64,000 nucleotides of DNA from Tepidisphaera sp. (GCA_016124375.1 WGNV01000003.1:248001-312000), one strand, 5' to 3'. Counted from the stretch's first letter, positions 15,782 through 24,794 are shown. Made by a program: numbers and translations. Notes: generated from the letters alone by a model not told the origin.

Positions 15782-17725
15782 TTACTTGTTGTTCTCGTCC
15801 TTGACCTTGTACTCGGCGTCGATGACGTCGTCCTTCTTCGCCTCGCCGCCGGTCGTTGCTCCGCCCGCGGCGCCGTCGCCCCCGGCCTTCTTGGCGGCTT
15901 CTTCGTACACGATCTTGCCGAGTTCCATCGACGCGGTTTCGAGTTCCTTCATCGCCGCCTCGATCGCGGCTTTGTCGTCGGCCTTGATCTTGCTCTCGAG
16001 GTTCGACATCGCGGATTCGATCTTCCCGCGAACGTCGGCCGCCACCTTGCCGCCGTGCTCTTCGAGGCTCTTGCGGGTGGCGATGACCATCTGATCGCCC
16101 TTGTTCTTGAGGTCGACCAGTTCACGCCGGGCCTTGTCCTCGGCCGCATGCGCCTCGGCGTCGCGCTTCATGCGGTCGATCTCGTCCTTGCTCAGGCCGC
16201 CGCTGTTGGTGATCTTGATGTCGGCCTTCTTCCCGCTGGCCTTGTCCAGGGCCGTCACGGTCAGAATGCCGTTGGCATCGATGTTGAACTCCACCTCGAT
16301 CTGCGGCACACCCCGCGGGGCCGGCGCGATGCCCCCCAAATCAAAGTTGCCCAGCGTGCGATTGTCCTTGGCGAACTCGCGCTCGCCTTGGAGCACATGG
16401 ATGGTGACGCTCGTCTGGCTGTCCGCGGCCGTCGAGAAGGTCTCGGTCCGCTTGGCGGGGATCGTGGTGTTCTTCTCGATGAGTTTGGTCATCACGCCGC
16501 CCAGGGTCTCGACGCCCAGGGAGAGGGGCGTGACGTCCAGCAGCAGGATGTCCTTGACGTCGCCCACGAGCACGCCACCCTGGATCGCGGCACCGATGGC
16601 GACGACTTCGTCCGGGTTGACGCTCTTGTTGGGCTCCTTGCCGAAGATCTCCTTGGCGATCTGCTGGGCCTTGGGCATGCGGGTGGAGCCGCCGACGAGC
16701 ACGACCTCGTCGAGCTTGGCGATGTCGATCTTGGCGTCCTTGATCGCCTGCTGGCACGGGGCCTTGAGGCGTTCAAACAGGTCCGCGCACAGGCTCTCGA
16801 ACTTCGCCCGCGTCAGGCTCACCTGCAAGTGCTTGGGGCCGTTCTGGTCCGCCGTGATGAAGGGCAGGTTGACCGTCGTCTCCTGCATGGTGGACAGTTC
16901 GATCTTCGCCTTCTCGGCGGCTTCCTTGAGGCGCTGAAGGGCCATCGCGTCCTTGCGGATGTCGATGCCTTCCTTCTTGCGGAACTCCTCGGCCAGGAAG
17001 TCGATGACGCGCTGGTCCCAGTCGTCGCCGCCCAGGTGGGTGTCGCCGTTGGTCGAGAGCACTTCAAAGACGCCGTCGCCGATGTCGAGGATCGACACGT
17101 CGAACGTGCCGCCCCCGAGGTCGAAGACCGCGATCTTCTGGTTCTTCTTCTTGTCCATGCCGTAGGCAAGGGCCGCGGCTGTGGGTTCGTTGATGATGCG
17201 TTCGACCTTGAGGCCCGCGATTTCACCCGCGTCCTTGGTCGCCTGGCGCTGCGCGTCGTTGAAGTACGCCGGCACGGTGATCACCGCGCGGTCGACCTTC
17301 TCGCCCAGGTAGTCCTCGGCGGTCTTCTTGAGGTCTTGCAAGATGAACGCGCTGATCTGCTGAGGCGTGAACTCGCCCTGGTTGACCTTCACCTTCACGA
17401 AGTCGTTGCCATCGCCGACGATGGTGTAGGGGACTTTGCTTTCTTCGTCGCCCCCGCGGCCGTACGCGCCGTCGGCGCCCTTGCCGACTTCGGCCCGACG
17501 CCGCCCCATGAACCGCTTCACGGAGAAGACCGTGTTCTTGGGGTTGGTGACTTGCTGGTGCTTGGCGGGCTGGCCGACCAGGCGCTCGCCCTTGTCGGTG
17601 AAGCCGACAACGGACGGCGTGATGCGGTTGCCCGATGAGTTGATCAGCACCTTGGGCGTGGCGCCTTCCATGATGGCGACGCAGCTGTTCGTGGTGCCGA
17701 GGTCGATTCCGATGATCTTTGACAT
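15782..17725 (-). CDS. dnaK: Molecular chaperone DnaK (Hsp70)
   Basis: A 647-residue Hsp70. The nucleotide-binding domain starts with [19 protein letters not shown] and contains [20 protein letters not shown] and [14 protein letters not shown]. The substrate-binding domain contains [14 protein letters not shown] and [12 protein letters not shown]. The lid ends with a Gly/Ala-rich linker and an acidic, charged tail. DnaK binds unfolded polypeptides in the cytosol with DnaJ and GrpE, which are not in this window. The ATG at 17725 follows AAGGAGA by about ten bases; the longer upstream frame lacks similarity. No CIRCE (HrcA) operator was found upstream, so heat regulation, if any, must be by another route. 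A family B palindrome lies about 110-130 nt upstream. Confidence 0.97.
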   Translation of the reverse strand: MSKIIGIDLGTTNSCVAIMEGATPKVLINSSGNRITPSVVGFTDKGERLVGQPAKHQQVTNPKNTVFSVKRFMGRRRAEVGKGADGAYGRGGDEESKVPYTIVGDGNDFVKVKVNQGEFTPQQISAFILQDLKKTAEDYLGEKVDRAVITVPAYFNDAQRQATKDAGEIAGLKVERIINEPTAAALAYGMDKKKNQKIAVFDLGGGTFDVSILDIGDGVFEVLSTNGDTHLGGDDWDQRVIDFLAEEFRKKEGIDIRKDAMALQRLKEAAEKAKIELSTMQETTVNLPFITADQNGPKHLQVSLTRAKFESLCADLFERLKAPCQQAIKDAKIDIAKLDEVVLVGGSTRMPKAQQIAKEIFGKEPNKSVNPDEVVAIGAAIQGGVLVGDVKDILLLDVTPLSLGVETLGGVMTKLIEKNTTIPAKRTETFSTAADSQTSVTIHVLQGEREFAKDNRTLGNFDLGGIAPAPRGVPQIEVEFNIDANGILTVTALDKASGKKADIKITNSGGLSKDEIDRMKRDAEAHAAEDKARRELVDLKNKGDQMVIATRKSLEEHGGKVAADVRGKIESAMSNLESKIKADDKAAIEAAMKELETASMELGKIVYEEAAKKAGGDGAAGGATTGGEAKKDDVIDAEYKVKDENNK

Positions 17726-17747
17726 GAGTGAGTTTCTCCTTCCGATC

Positions 17748-17763
17748 TCGCGAAAGCTCGCGA
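17748..17763 (-). promoter_or_regulatory. Small inverted repeat in the dnaK leader
   Basis: TCGCGA, four bases, TCGCGA lies just upstream of the dnaK ribosome-binding site. It could form a short hairpin in the leader or serve as a binding site. No established element matches it. Confidence 0.3.
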
Positions 17764-17832
17764 TGGCGGGAGTTCTGCAACCGCCGTGCCAAGCCCGAGC
17801 CAAGGGCCAGCCCGTCTCTTACTCAATCTCGT

Positions 17833-17855
17833 GGCACAGGCGTCCCGCCTGTGCC
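17833..17855 (-). repeat. Dispersed palindromic repeat family B, copy 1
   Basis: A perfect 9-bp inverted repeat, GGCACAGGC / GCCTGTGCC, around a five-base loop, in the dnaK upstream region. Read on the minus strand, CCTGTGCCACGAGAT is repeated exactly at 40025-40039, inside a coding gene. It resembles REP-like elements. Confidence 0.75.
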
Positions 17856-17934
17856 TATCAACCCTTCAAGTTCGCACCCGCCTCGCGGTAAACTGTCATC
17901 TTGGCAGGGTTGCTCAATGTCGCTGGACCACCCA

Positions 17935-18228
17935 TCAAACTAGGTATATGCCCAAGGATGCCCCGAGGGAGAACCAGAAAAGGGCGTGGCCGAATCCCCA
18001 GCCGGCCCGGTCGGCCACGCGGGCTGAGGCCGCGTACGCGGCCCAGGCCGCGACGGCGATCGCCGGAACGGCCAGCAATCCCACGACGAGGACATTCCCA
18101 ATGGGATCGTCATTTTCCAAGACCAGCAGCCTGACGGCGAAGCGGATCGCGGCCGCGGGCACGAGTGACGCCACGAACCATGCCAGACACTCCACCCAAG
18201 CCGGTTGCCGCTCAAGCCAGTCGCTCAT
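17935..18228 (-). CDS. Small membrane protein
   Basis: 97 residues with three hydrophobic segments (ECLAWFVASLVPAAAIRFAV, VLVVGLLAVPAIAVAAWAAYAA, FGHALFWFSLGASLGIYLV) and few charged residues. The ATG at 18228 follows CCGGAGAG at a good distance. It is not recognised as a known family. It lies upstream of dnaK on the same strand, separated by the palindrome of family B, and is divergent from mqnE. Confidence 0.6.
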   Translation of the reverse strand: MSDWLERQPAWVECLAWFVASLVPAAAIRFAVRLLVLENDDPIGNVLVVGLLAVPAIAVAAWAAYAASARVADRAGWGFGHALFWFSLGASLGIYLV

Positions 18229-18253
18229 GTTCGCTCTCCGGCGGCAGCGTGCC

Positions 18254-18265
18254 CATAGCGCTATG
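18254..18265. promoter_or_regulatory. Perfect 12-bp palindrome in a divergent promoter region
   Basis: CATAGCGCTATG is a perfect palindrome in the AT-richer gap between the divergent small membrane protein gene and mqnE. It lies just upstream of a TTGTAA-16-TATTGG pair (18272-18299) that could drive mqnE. It is an operator candidate with no known cognate regulator. Confidence 0.35.
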
Positions 18266-18271
18266 CCGTAC

Positions 18272-18299
18272 TTGTAAGCTAGTATACACTAACTATTGG
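18272..18299 (+). promoter_or_regulatory. Possible mqnE promoter
   Basis: TTGTAA at 18272-18277 and TATTGG at 18294-18299 are separated by 16 bases in a locally AT-rich stretch that also carries TAGTATACACTA. The match to the sigma-70 consensus is weak. Confidence 0.3.
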
Positions 18300-18376
18300 C
18301 GCAGGTTTCGCCGTTGAAGGGTTATTCAGTTTTCAAGAATCAGTGAAAGTACGGTGTGGGCCTCCTAGCCTTCGGC

Positions 18377-19876
18377 ATGAGCGCGACACTCTCGCGAATG
18401 GGTTTGCCGCCGGTCCGCCGCGACCCCGGCCTCGACGTGGTCCGCGAGAAAATCGCGAATGGCCAGCGCCTCACCCTCGCCGAGGGCGACCTGCTCTTTA
18501 CTACGCCCGACATCTGGACCGTGATCGAGCTGGCCGATCAGGTTCGCCGCCGGCTGCACGGCAACGCCGCGTACTACAACGTCAACCGCCACCTGAACTA
18601 CTCCAATGTCTGCGCCCTCAGTTGCAAGTTCTGCGAGTTCTACCGCAAGGCCGGCGAAGACGGGGCATACACCCGCGACATGGACTACGTGCGCCAGGAG
18701 GCACGAAAGGCCGTCGAGGCCGGCGCGACCGAAGTCCATAGCGTGGGGGGCCTGCACCCCACGCTGCCATTCTCGTACTACACCGACCTGATCTCGACCA
18801 TCCGCGATGAAGCGACGCGACTCGGCAGCGACCTGCACGTCAAGGCTTTCACGGCCGTCGAGATCGTGCACCTGGCGCGCATCGCCAAGGTGTACAAAGG
18901 CGCCAGTGCCCCGGGCGAAGAAGGGCGCCAGGCACGGCGCGGGGCGATCCGACACGTGCTGAGCGCACTCAAAGCCGCGGGCCTGGGCAGCCTGCCCGGC
19001 GGCGGGGCCGAAGTCTTCGACGACCGCGTGCACGACGAGGCCTACAAAGGCAAAATCCGCAGCGACGTGTGGCTCGACGTCCACCGCGTCGCCCACGAAC
19101 TGGACCTCAATACCAACGCGACCATGCTCTACGGGCACATCGAGACGCGGCACGACCGCCTCGTGCACATGGACATGCTCAGGCGCGCGCAGGACGAAGC
19201 GTTGGCGCGGCTCGGGTATGCGGGAGTCGATGGCGAAGGCACTGGGGACTGGGCACTGGGCACTGGTGAAGAAGCAGAGGGCCACCTCGGCTACGTCGCT
19301 TCGCACCTGGCCAGGGTCCCCGCCATCACGCTGACGCGTCCCGGCACCCCACTCCCCGAACACGTTGCTTTCACGAATGCCGAAGCACGAATGCCGAATG
19401 CCGGCCCCAGTCCCCAGTCCCAAGTCCCCAGTGCCTCCGGGCCTCGCGGCTACTACCAAACCATCATCCCGCTCCCGTTCTTCCCCGATGGCTGCGACTT
19501 GGAGCACCTGCCCGGGCCCAGCGGGCTGGAAAACTACCGCACCATCGCCGTCGCGCGCCTCATGCTCGACAACTTCCCCCATGTCAAGGCATTCTGGATC
19601 ATGCAGACCCTGCCCATGACGCAGGTAATGCTGCAGAGCGGGGCCGACGACGTCGACGGCACCGTGGTGTGGTACGACATCACCAAACTGAACCACGCCG
19701 GGCAAGACGGGGGAGAAGTGAAAACCCACCAAGAGGTGACCCCCGCCACGCTGCAACGCCTGATCCGCGATGCGGGCTTTGAGCCGATCGAGCGCGACAC
19801 GCTGTATCGGCGGGTGGTGCGAGAAGGAAACAAGTGGCGGGTGGCCGCGGCCGTTGCGTCTTCTAACCGTCGATGA
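18377..19876 (+). CDS. mqnE: Aminofutalosine synthase MqnE with repeat-derived insertions
   Basis: About 499 residues against roughly 370 in well-known MqnE proteins. It is a radical SAM enzyme of the futalosine route to menaquinone; MqnE joins an enolpyruvyl compound to SAM to give aminofutalosine. The iron-sulfur motif is CALSCKFC (C79, C83, C86). Other family blocks are YYNVNRHLNYSNVC, EVHSVGGLHPTLPF, LGSLPGGGAEVFDD, TNATMLYGHIET and YQTIIPLPFFPDGCDLEHLPGP. Two insertions break the family pattern: about 20 residues near 172-191, and about 75 residues near 283-357, the latter encoded by ACTGGGGACTGGG-type repeats and their inverted copies. The frame stays intact and the downstream conserved blocks are present. 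ATG 18398 and GTG 18356 are other possible starts. Confidence 0.88.
   Translation: MSATLSRMGLPPVRRDPGLDVVREKIANGQRLTLAEGDLLFTTPDIWTVIELADQVRRRLHGNAAYYNVNRHLNYSNVCALSCKFCEFYRKAGEDGAYTRDMDYVRQEARKAVEAGATEVHSVGGLHPTLPFSYYTDLISTIRDEATRLGSDLHVKAFTAVEIVHLARIAKVYKGASAPGEEGRQARRGAIRHVLSALKAAGLGSLPGGGAEVFDDRVHDEAYKGKIRSDVWLDVHRVAHELDLNTNATMLYGHIETRHDRLVHMDMLRRAQDEALARLGYAGVDGEGTGDWALGTGEEAEGHLGYVASHLARVPAITLTRPGTPLPEHVAFTNAEARMPNAGPSPQSQVPSASGPRGYYQTIIPLPFFPDGCDLEHLPGPSGLENYRTIAVARLMLDNFPHVKAFWIMQTLPMTQVMLQSGADDVDGTVVWYDITKLNHAGQDGGEVKTHQEVTPATLQRLIRDAGFEPIERDTLYRRVVREGNKWRVAAAVASSNRR
19239..19435 (+). repeat. Repeat cluster (family E) inside mqnE
   Basis: At 19239-19266 the sequence is built of ACTGGG(G/C) units. 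At 19405-19435 an inverted counterpart runs CCCCAGTCCCCAGTCCC and on. Between them CACGAATGCCGAA occurs twice (19372-19384 and 19386-19398). All of this is translated in frame within mqnE. It looks like an intergenic-type repeat accommodated in the gene. Confidence 0.75.
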
Positions 19877-20645
19877 GCTGTTTCGGCATGGCCTGCATTG
19901 ATGCGAGAACTGCATGGAGCTCATCGAGCTTCACAAACTCGGGCCATGAACGCGTGGGTATGACTCGAACTCTGAAAGAGGCTGCGTGTTTTACAAGCAT
20001 GCCGCGCCGCACTGCGCTCGCAATGTCGGGCACCAGTATCGTTGAGCACGGTCTACCCGACACAGCATCTCGACCGGATACGTTCCATTCTCCAAATTGA
20101 TTACGATTCCCGAGCGGAATGCAAGAAGCATCGCGACTGGGGCGCGTCAAGACGCACTCCGCGAGCAGACGGCGGCCGTGGCGCCGATGCCGAACCACCA
20201 CGATCACCGGAACCCTGCCCGCTGCGTTCAGCCATCGGAACGAGGAGCCGACCGAAACAGGGCATCGCGCGAGCGGACGTCCGCCAAAGGGCTTGGAGGC
20301 TGGCGAAAGGGCTCGGAGCATCTCGCCCAGTCGATCGAGTTGTGCCTGGCGTTTCCTGTCCGGCAATGCACTGAGCCAGAGAACAGATCCGGCACCTCTT
20401 TGAATGTGCCTGAGTGCCTGTCTGCGAACGCTCGGATGCAGACATCCATCAAGCCACTGCAGTCTTGCGAGTGACATCCAGAATATTGGCCCGGGTGTTT
20501 CATCCCCGGTGTCTCCGGCGTGTTCCGCGACGATTGCTCGGGTCGCAGCGGCACAATCCGGACTGGACTCACGAAGAATGCGCCAGTCCGTGGCCAAACC
20601 ACTAAACCACTCGTCGGAATCAATATTTGGAGACCAGTGCTTCAT
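19863..20645 (-). CDS. Hypothetical protein, lower GC than neighbours
   Basis: About 260 residues from the ATG at 20645 (MKHWSPNIDSDEWFSGLATD). No known family was recognised. Notable segments are GPIFWMSLARLQWLDGCLHPSVRRQAL in the first third (two tryptophans, helical) and SFRVRVIPTRSWPEFVKLDELHAVLASM at the C-terminus. No signal peptide or membrane helix is evident. Codon third positions are visibly less GC-rich than those of neighbours, which suggests recent acquisition. Its stop overlaps the end of mqnE by 14 bp tail to tail, and it is divergent from the MFS gene. The long open frame could continue upstream to 20801, but GTG/ATG choices there look less natural. Confidence 0.5.
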   Translation of the reverse strand: MKHWSPNIDSDEWFSGLATDWRILRESSPDCAAATRAIVAEHAGDTGDETPGPIFWMSLARLQWLDGCLHPSVRRQALRHIQRGAGSVLWLSALPDRKRQAQLDRLGEMLRALSPASKPFGGRPLARCPVSVGSSFRWLNAAGRVPVIVVVRHRRHGRRLLAECVLTRPSRDASCIPLGNRNQFGEWNVSGRDAVSGRPCSTILVPDIASAVRRGMLVKHAASFRVRVIPTRSWPEFVKLDELHAVLASMQAMPKQLIDG

Positions 20646-20793
20646 CGATCGGTCCGTACGTCGTTTCCGAACCGGCCCGGATTTGGGCCCCACCCTAGGG
20701 TACAACGAGCCACGAAGCGTGCACATGCTTCGGAAAGACTGACGGCTTTTCGCTTGTGCTCCATCTTCGCCTACTACCTTTTCCAGCCGCCCG

Positions 20794-22098
20794 ATGTCCA
20801 CCCTTGCCTCACAGCCCCCTGACGCGCGTCACGACGCGTACGCCGCCCTGCGCAGCCCGAACTATCGGGCCTTTGCGGGCGGGTTCGCGTTTTCGTCATG
20901 CGGCTTGCAGATGCTCGCGACCGGGCTGGGCTGGGAGATCTACGAACGCACGCACGATCCGTTCCTCTTGGGCTGCGTCGGCCTCGCCCGCGCCTTGCCC
21001 GTGGTGTTGCTGGCGTTGCCGGCGGGGCACGTGTCGGACATCCTGAGCCGCAAGTGGATCATCGTGGTGTCGCAGGGGGTCTTTGCCCTCACGGCCTTCG
21101 CGCTCATGCTGTGGTCGCACGACAAGGGCCCGCTGTGGGCGGCCTATTTCCTGGTCGTCATCATGGGCTGCACCCGCGCGTTCAACGGCCCGGCCCGGGG
21201 CTCGCTGCTGCCGCTGATCGTCCCCAAGGACATCTTTCACAACGCCGTCACGTGGAACAGCAGCGTGTTTCAGGGCTCGGGCATCGTCGGCCCGCTGCTT
21301 GCCGGGTTCCTCATTCACCACTTCGGCGGCGCCTGGCCTGTGTACGCCTGCTGCTCACTGGGCACGCTCATCATGTTCTTCACGGGCATGTTCATCGAGC
21401 CGCTGGAGAAGCAGCAGCCGGGCGGCAAGTTCACCGTCTCCTCGATGCTCAGCGGCTTGGGATTCCTGAAGAAAGAAAAGATCGTGCTTGGGGCGATTCT
21501 GATTGACTGCCTGGGCGTGCTGCTCGGCGGGGCCGAGGCCCTGATGCCCGTCTACGCCAAGGACATCCTGCACGTCGGTCCCGACGGCCTGGGCATCATG
21601 AAAGCAACGCCCTTCGTCGGCGCGTTCGTCATGTCGATCGTGCTGGCCCATCGCAAGCCTTTCGAGCACGCCGGGCGGGTCTTTCTGGGCACCGTCGCCC
21701 TGTGGGCGTTGTGCATCATCGGCTTCGGGCTCTCGACCAACTTTTACCTGACGCTGTTCTTCCTGTTCTGCGAGCGGGCGGTCGACACGATTTCGGTCGT
21801 CATCCGCCACGTGCTGGTGCAGTTCCGCACGCCAGATTCGCTGCGGGGCCGCGTCTCGGCGGTCAACAGCATGTTCATCGAGATGTCCAACGAGCTCGGC
21901 GGATTCGAATCGGGCGCCGTCGCCTCTTTCTTTGGCCCGGTCATCTCCGTCGTCAGCGGCGCCATCGGCACGCTGGTCGTCGTCAGCACGATCGGCTGGA
22001 GGATCCCCGAACTCCGCCGACTGGGCCGATTGCAAGAGACCGTGCCCGAGCCCGTGCAAGTGGCCAAGCCTGAGCCGCAGGCGGTTGGCGCGAAGTAG
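20794..22098 (+). CDS. MFS transporter, EntS-like
   Basis: A 434-residue polytopic protein of the major facilitator superfamily. The first half starts with LRSPNYRAFAGGFAFSSCGLQML and contains the loop-2/3 motif region ALPAGHVSDILSRKWI. The second half has IMKATPFVGAFVMSIVLAHR and FRTPDSLRGRVSAVNSMFIEMS, typical of the EntS/DUF894 branch that includes enterobactin exporters and many uncharacterised effluxers. About ten to twelve membrane helices are apparent, and the C-terminal tail is Pro/Glu-rich. The substrate is unknown; an exporter is more likely than an importer from the subfamily. The next gene, a hydrolase, starts 22 nt after its stop, so the two may be co-transcribed. Confidence 0.85.
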   Translation: MSTLASQPPDARHDAYAALRSPNYRAFAGGFAFSSCGLQMLATGLGWEIYERTHDPFLLGCVGLARALPVVLLALPAGHVSDILSRKWIIVVSQGVFALTAFALMLWSHDKGPLWAAYFLVVIMGCTRAFNGPARGSLLPLIVPKDIFHNAVTWNSSVFQGSGIVGPLLAGFLIHHFGGAWPVYACCSLGTLIMFFTGMFIEPLEKQQPGGKFTVSSMLSGLGFLKKEKIVLGAILIDCLGVLLGGAEALMPVYAKDILHVGPDGLGIMKATPFVGAFVMSIVLAHRKPFEHAGRVFLGTVALWALCIIGFGLSTNFYLTLFFLFCERAVDTISVVIRHVLVQFRTPDSLRGRVSAVNSMFIEMSNELGGFESGAVASFFGPVISVVSGAIGTLVVVSTIGWRIPELRRLGRLQETVPEPVQVAKPEPQAVGAK

Positions 22099-22120
22099 CG
22101 CCACGCTCCTAACCTGCCCC

Positions 22121-22942
22121 ATGATCGAACGCTTCGCGCAGTTTCCTGAGAGCCTGGCTAAACAAACCCGCCGCCTCACCCTCGGCGGCGTGCCCGCGTT
22201 TGTCGCCCACCCTGACTGGTCCACGCCTTCGCCCGTCATGCTCTGGATGCACGGGCGCACCGCCAACAAGGAACTCGACCCCGGGCGCTACCTCCGCTGG
22301 ATCCGCGCCGGCATCGCCGCCGTCGCGCTCGACCTGCCCGGGCATGGTGATCGCTACGACGCGCAGCTCCAGCACCCGCGGGCCACCATGGACGTCATCG
22401 CCCAGATGTCGGGCGAGATTGATCGCGTGGTCGATGCGCTGGCCGCGCCGGGGCTCGGCGAATACCTCGATTTCGCCCGCATGGGCATCGGGGGCATGTC
22501 CGCGGGCGGCATGACCACCCTGCACCGCCTGACGCAAGGGCACGACTTTGTGTGTGCCGCGATCGAGGCGTCGACCGGCGCGTTCGAGGCCCTGTACTTC
22601 CCCGCCGATGCGTCGCGCCCACCCTGGGGCGTGGAGCAGGACCGGGAAAAGGTCGTCGCGCTCGATCCATCCAAGCACCTGGACACCTTCGCGCCCCTGC
22701 CCTTGCTGGCGCTGCACTGCGAGGCCGACGAAGTGGTGCCGTTCGACACGCTCCAAGGGTTCCTCGCGTTGCTGCGCGAGCGATATGTCGCCACGGGCAG
22801 CGACCCGGCGCTGATCGAACTCAAGACCTGGCCCGCAACGGGCGCCCCGAACGAGCACGCCGGATTCGGACGCTTCGGCAACGACGCGAAGAACGCACAG
22901 GTGGAGTTTCTGACGCGGCAACTGAGGCCCGAACCGAAGTAG
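22121..22942 (+). CDS. Alpha/beta-fold hydrolase
   Basis: A 273-residue soluble hydrolase of the dienelactone-hydrolase/prolyl-oligopeptidase-like kind. The nucleophile elbow is GGMSAGG with S127; acid and histidine candidates are in HCEADEVVPFDT and NEHAGFGRFG near the C-terminus. The N-terminal part has PVMLWMHGRTANKELDPGRY, whose HGR is an oxyanion-hole segment, and AVALDLPGHGDR. No signal peptide is present, so it should be cytosolic. The substrate is unknown. The ATG at 22121 follows the MFS gene by 22 nt on the same strand. Confidence 0.82.
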   Translation: MIERFAQFPESLAKQTRRLTLGGVPAFVAHPDWSTPSPVMLWMHGRTANKELDPGRYLRWIRAGIAAVALDLPGHGDRYDAQLQHPRATMDVIAQMSGEIDRVVDALAAPGLGEYLDFARMGIGGMSAGGMTTLHRLTQGHDFVCAAIEASTGAFEALYFPADASRPPWGVEQDREKVVALDPSKHLDTFAPLPLLALHCEADEVVPFDTLQGFLALLRERYVATGSDPALIELKTWPATGAPNEHAGFGRFGNDAKNAQVEFLTRQLRPEPK

Positions 22943-22960
22943 CCCTCAGCCCGACTTTGC

Positions 22961-24466
22961 TCACCCGGGGCGCGCCGCATGCCACTGCGTCGCCCGCTCG
23001 AATCGCCGCGCGATCGAGAGGAGCCTCGCCTCGTCGAACATCCGCCCGATGAGTTGCACTCCCACGGGCAGTTTCTTGCCGCCGACGTCGGCCAAGCCCG
23101 CGGGCATGCTGAGCGCCGGCAGCCCGGCCAGGTTCACGATCACGGTGTACACATCTTCAAGGTACATCGCGATCGGGTCGTCGGTCTTTTCGCCGATCTT
23201 GAACGCCGGTCCGGGTGTCGAGGGCAGCAGCAGCGCGTCGCACGTCTCGAACGCCCGCTCGAAGTCGCCCAGCAGTTTGCGTCGCACCTTGAGCGCCGTG
23301 TTGTAATACGCGTCGTAGTAGCCGCTGCTGAGCACGTGTGTGCCCAGCATGATGCGGCGTTTGACCTCGGGCCCGAAGCCCTCGCCCCGCGAGCGCGCGT
23401 ACAGGTCTTCCAGGCCTTCGCCGGGCTTCAGCGCCGCCCGCCGCCCGTATCGCACGCCGTCGAGCCGCGCCAGGTTGCTGCTGGCCTCCGCCGGCGCCAC
23501 GATGTAATACGCGGCGATTCCATGATCAATCAGCGGCAGATCCACCTCGACGATCTTCGCGCCCAGCTTCGTGTATTCCTGAATCGCCCGCTCCAGCGCA
23601 TCCGCCACGCTCGGGTGATTCGCCCCGCTCCGCCCTTGCCGCACCACGCCGAGCGTCAGCGGGGACGCATCGTGCGAATCCAGCCCCGCCGCCCGGGGCG
23701 GCTCGTGCGTCGAACTCGTCGCGTCGAGCGCGTCCTTGCCGCTCATCACTTCCAGCGCGATCGCGGCATCATCCGCACTGCGCGTCAGCGGGCCGATCTG
23801 ATCCAGCGAACTGGCAAACGCCACCAATCCATACCGCGACACGCGGCCATACGTCGGCTTGAGCCCCAGCACGCCGCAGAACGCCGCGGGCTGGCGGATG
23901 CTGCCGCCCGTATCGCTCCCAAGCGCCAGCGGCACCAGCCCCGCCCCCACCGCCGCCGCACTGCCGCCAGAACTGCCCCCCGCCACGCGCGATTCATCCC
24001 ACGGATTTCTCGTGGGCCCAAAGATACTCCGCTCGGTGCTCGAGCCCATCGCGAACTCGTCCATGTTCGCCTTGCCGACGATGATCGCGCCCGCGTCGAT
24101 GAGCCGTTGCACTGCCGTCGCGGTAAATTGCGACGAGTAGTTTTCCAGAATCCTCGACGCGCACGTGGTCAGCCCCGCGTAGCCGAAGCCATCACCGGCC
24201 GTCCACAGATCCGGGCCGGTGCACATGTTGTCCTTGATCGCCACCGGCACGCCCGCCAGTGGCAATCGATCACCCGCCGCCACGCGCGCATCAACGCGGG
24301 CCGCGTTCTCCATCGCCCGATTTTCGAAGACCTGCGTGAACGCATTGAGCGACGCGTTCGAACGCGCGATCCCCATCAGCGCCGCTCGCGTCACTTCCGC
24401 GGCACTCACCTGCCGGGCCAGCACTCCGTCGCGGATCTCCCTCACGTTAGTCGGGTCGCTGGCCAT
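22961..24466 (-). CDS. gatA: Glutamyl-tRNA(Gln)/aspartyl-tRNA(Asn) amidotransferase subunit A
   Basis: A 501-residue amidase-signature protein. The catalytic triad is visible: Lys in VPVAIKDNMC, the cis-Ser in VAGGSSGGSAAAV and the nucleophilic Ser in SDTGGSIRQPAAFCG. GatA releases ammonia from glutamine for conversion of Glu-tRNA(Gln) or Asp-tRNA(Asn) in the GatCAB complex. The ATG at 24466 lies one base after the gatC stop (TGACATG) and follows GGGGGAG, so gatC and gatA form a translationally linked pair. GatB is not in this window. The length is close to the family's usual 480-500 residues. Confidence 0.95.
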   Translation of the reverse strand: MASDPTNVREIRDGVLARQVSAAEVTRAALMGIARSNASLNAFTQVFENRAMENAARVDARVAAGDRLPLAGVPVAIKDNMCTGPDLWTAGDGFGYAGLTTCASRILENYSSQFTATAVQRLIDAGAIIVGKANMDEFAMGSSTERSIFGPTRNPWDESRVAGGSSGGSAAAVGAGLVPLALGSDTGGSIRQPAAFCGVLGLKPTYGRVSRYGLVAFASSLDQIGPLTRSADDAAIALEVMSGKDALDATSSTHEPPRAAGLDSHDASPLTLGVVRQGRSGANHPSVADALERAIQEYTKLGAKIVEVDLPLIDHGIAAYYIVAPAEASSNLARLDGVRYGRRAALKPGEGLEDLYARSRGEGFGPEVKRRIMLGTHVLSSGYYDAYYNTALKVRRKLLGDFERAFETCDALLLPSTPGPAFKIGEKTDDPIAMYLEDVYTVIVNLAGLPALSMPAGLADVGGKKLPVGVQLIGRMFDEARLLSIARRFERATQWHAARPG

Positions 24467-24467
24467 G

Positions 24468-24794
24468 TCAGGCGCTCCCCCCATCATCGAGCACCTTGGG
24501 AATCGCCAGGAACCGATCGCGCATCGCCGGCGCCATCTTCTCCATCGCCTCCACCGGCAGCATCCGCCCGGGTTCGTCGCTGCCATCACCCTCGCCGCGA
24601 CGCATCGCGCCCGTCACCCCCGCCAGGGGCTCCACGCCCTCGAGGTCCAACCCGCGCAAGCGCTCGACGTACCCGATCACCGCCGACAGCTCAAGCCGTG
24701 CCTTGTCGAGTTCGGCATCGCTCAAGGCGAGGCGTGCGAGCCGCGCGATCTTGCGGGTTTGATCCTTGGTCAGTCCGTGCGGCACATCGCTCAT
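24468..24794 (-). CDS. gatC: Glutamyl-tRNA(Gln) amidotransferase subunit C
   Basis: A 108-residue protein, the small stabilising subunit of GatCAB. The family pattern is seen in LTKDQTRKIARLARLALSDAEL at the N-terminus and LRGLDLEGVEPLAGVTGAMR in the middle, ending in a FLAIPKVLDDG segment that matches the conserved VPKVI C-terminus. It precedes gatA with a one-base gap. The start ATG at 24794 is the only one that leaves the conserved helix complete. Confidence 0.92.
   Translation of the reverse strand: MSDVPHGLTKDQTRKIARLARLALSDAELDKARLELSAVIGYVERLRGLDLEGVEPLAGVTGAMRRGEGDGSDEPGRMLPVEAMEKMAPAMRDRFLAIPKVLDDGGSA

Noticed and set aside
15770-17638. A 622-codon plus-strand frame opposite dnaK
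   Set aside because: dnaK on the minus strand is unambiguous. The opposite frame is a composition artefact.
17726-17934. CIRCE (HrcA) operator upstream of dnaK
   Set aside because: No TTAGCACTC-N9-GAGTGCTAA-like sequence is present. The palindrome found there (GGCACAGGC/GCCTGTGCC) is a dispersed repeat that also occurs in an unrelated gene.
19863-20801. A defence or toxin-antitoxin gene in the lower-GC interval
   Set aside because: No nuclease, toxin, antitoxin or immunity motif could be identified in the protein. Only the unusual composition supports it, which is not enough.
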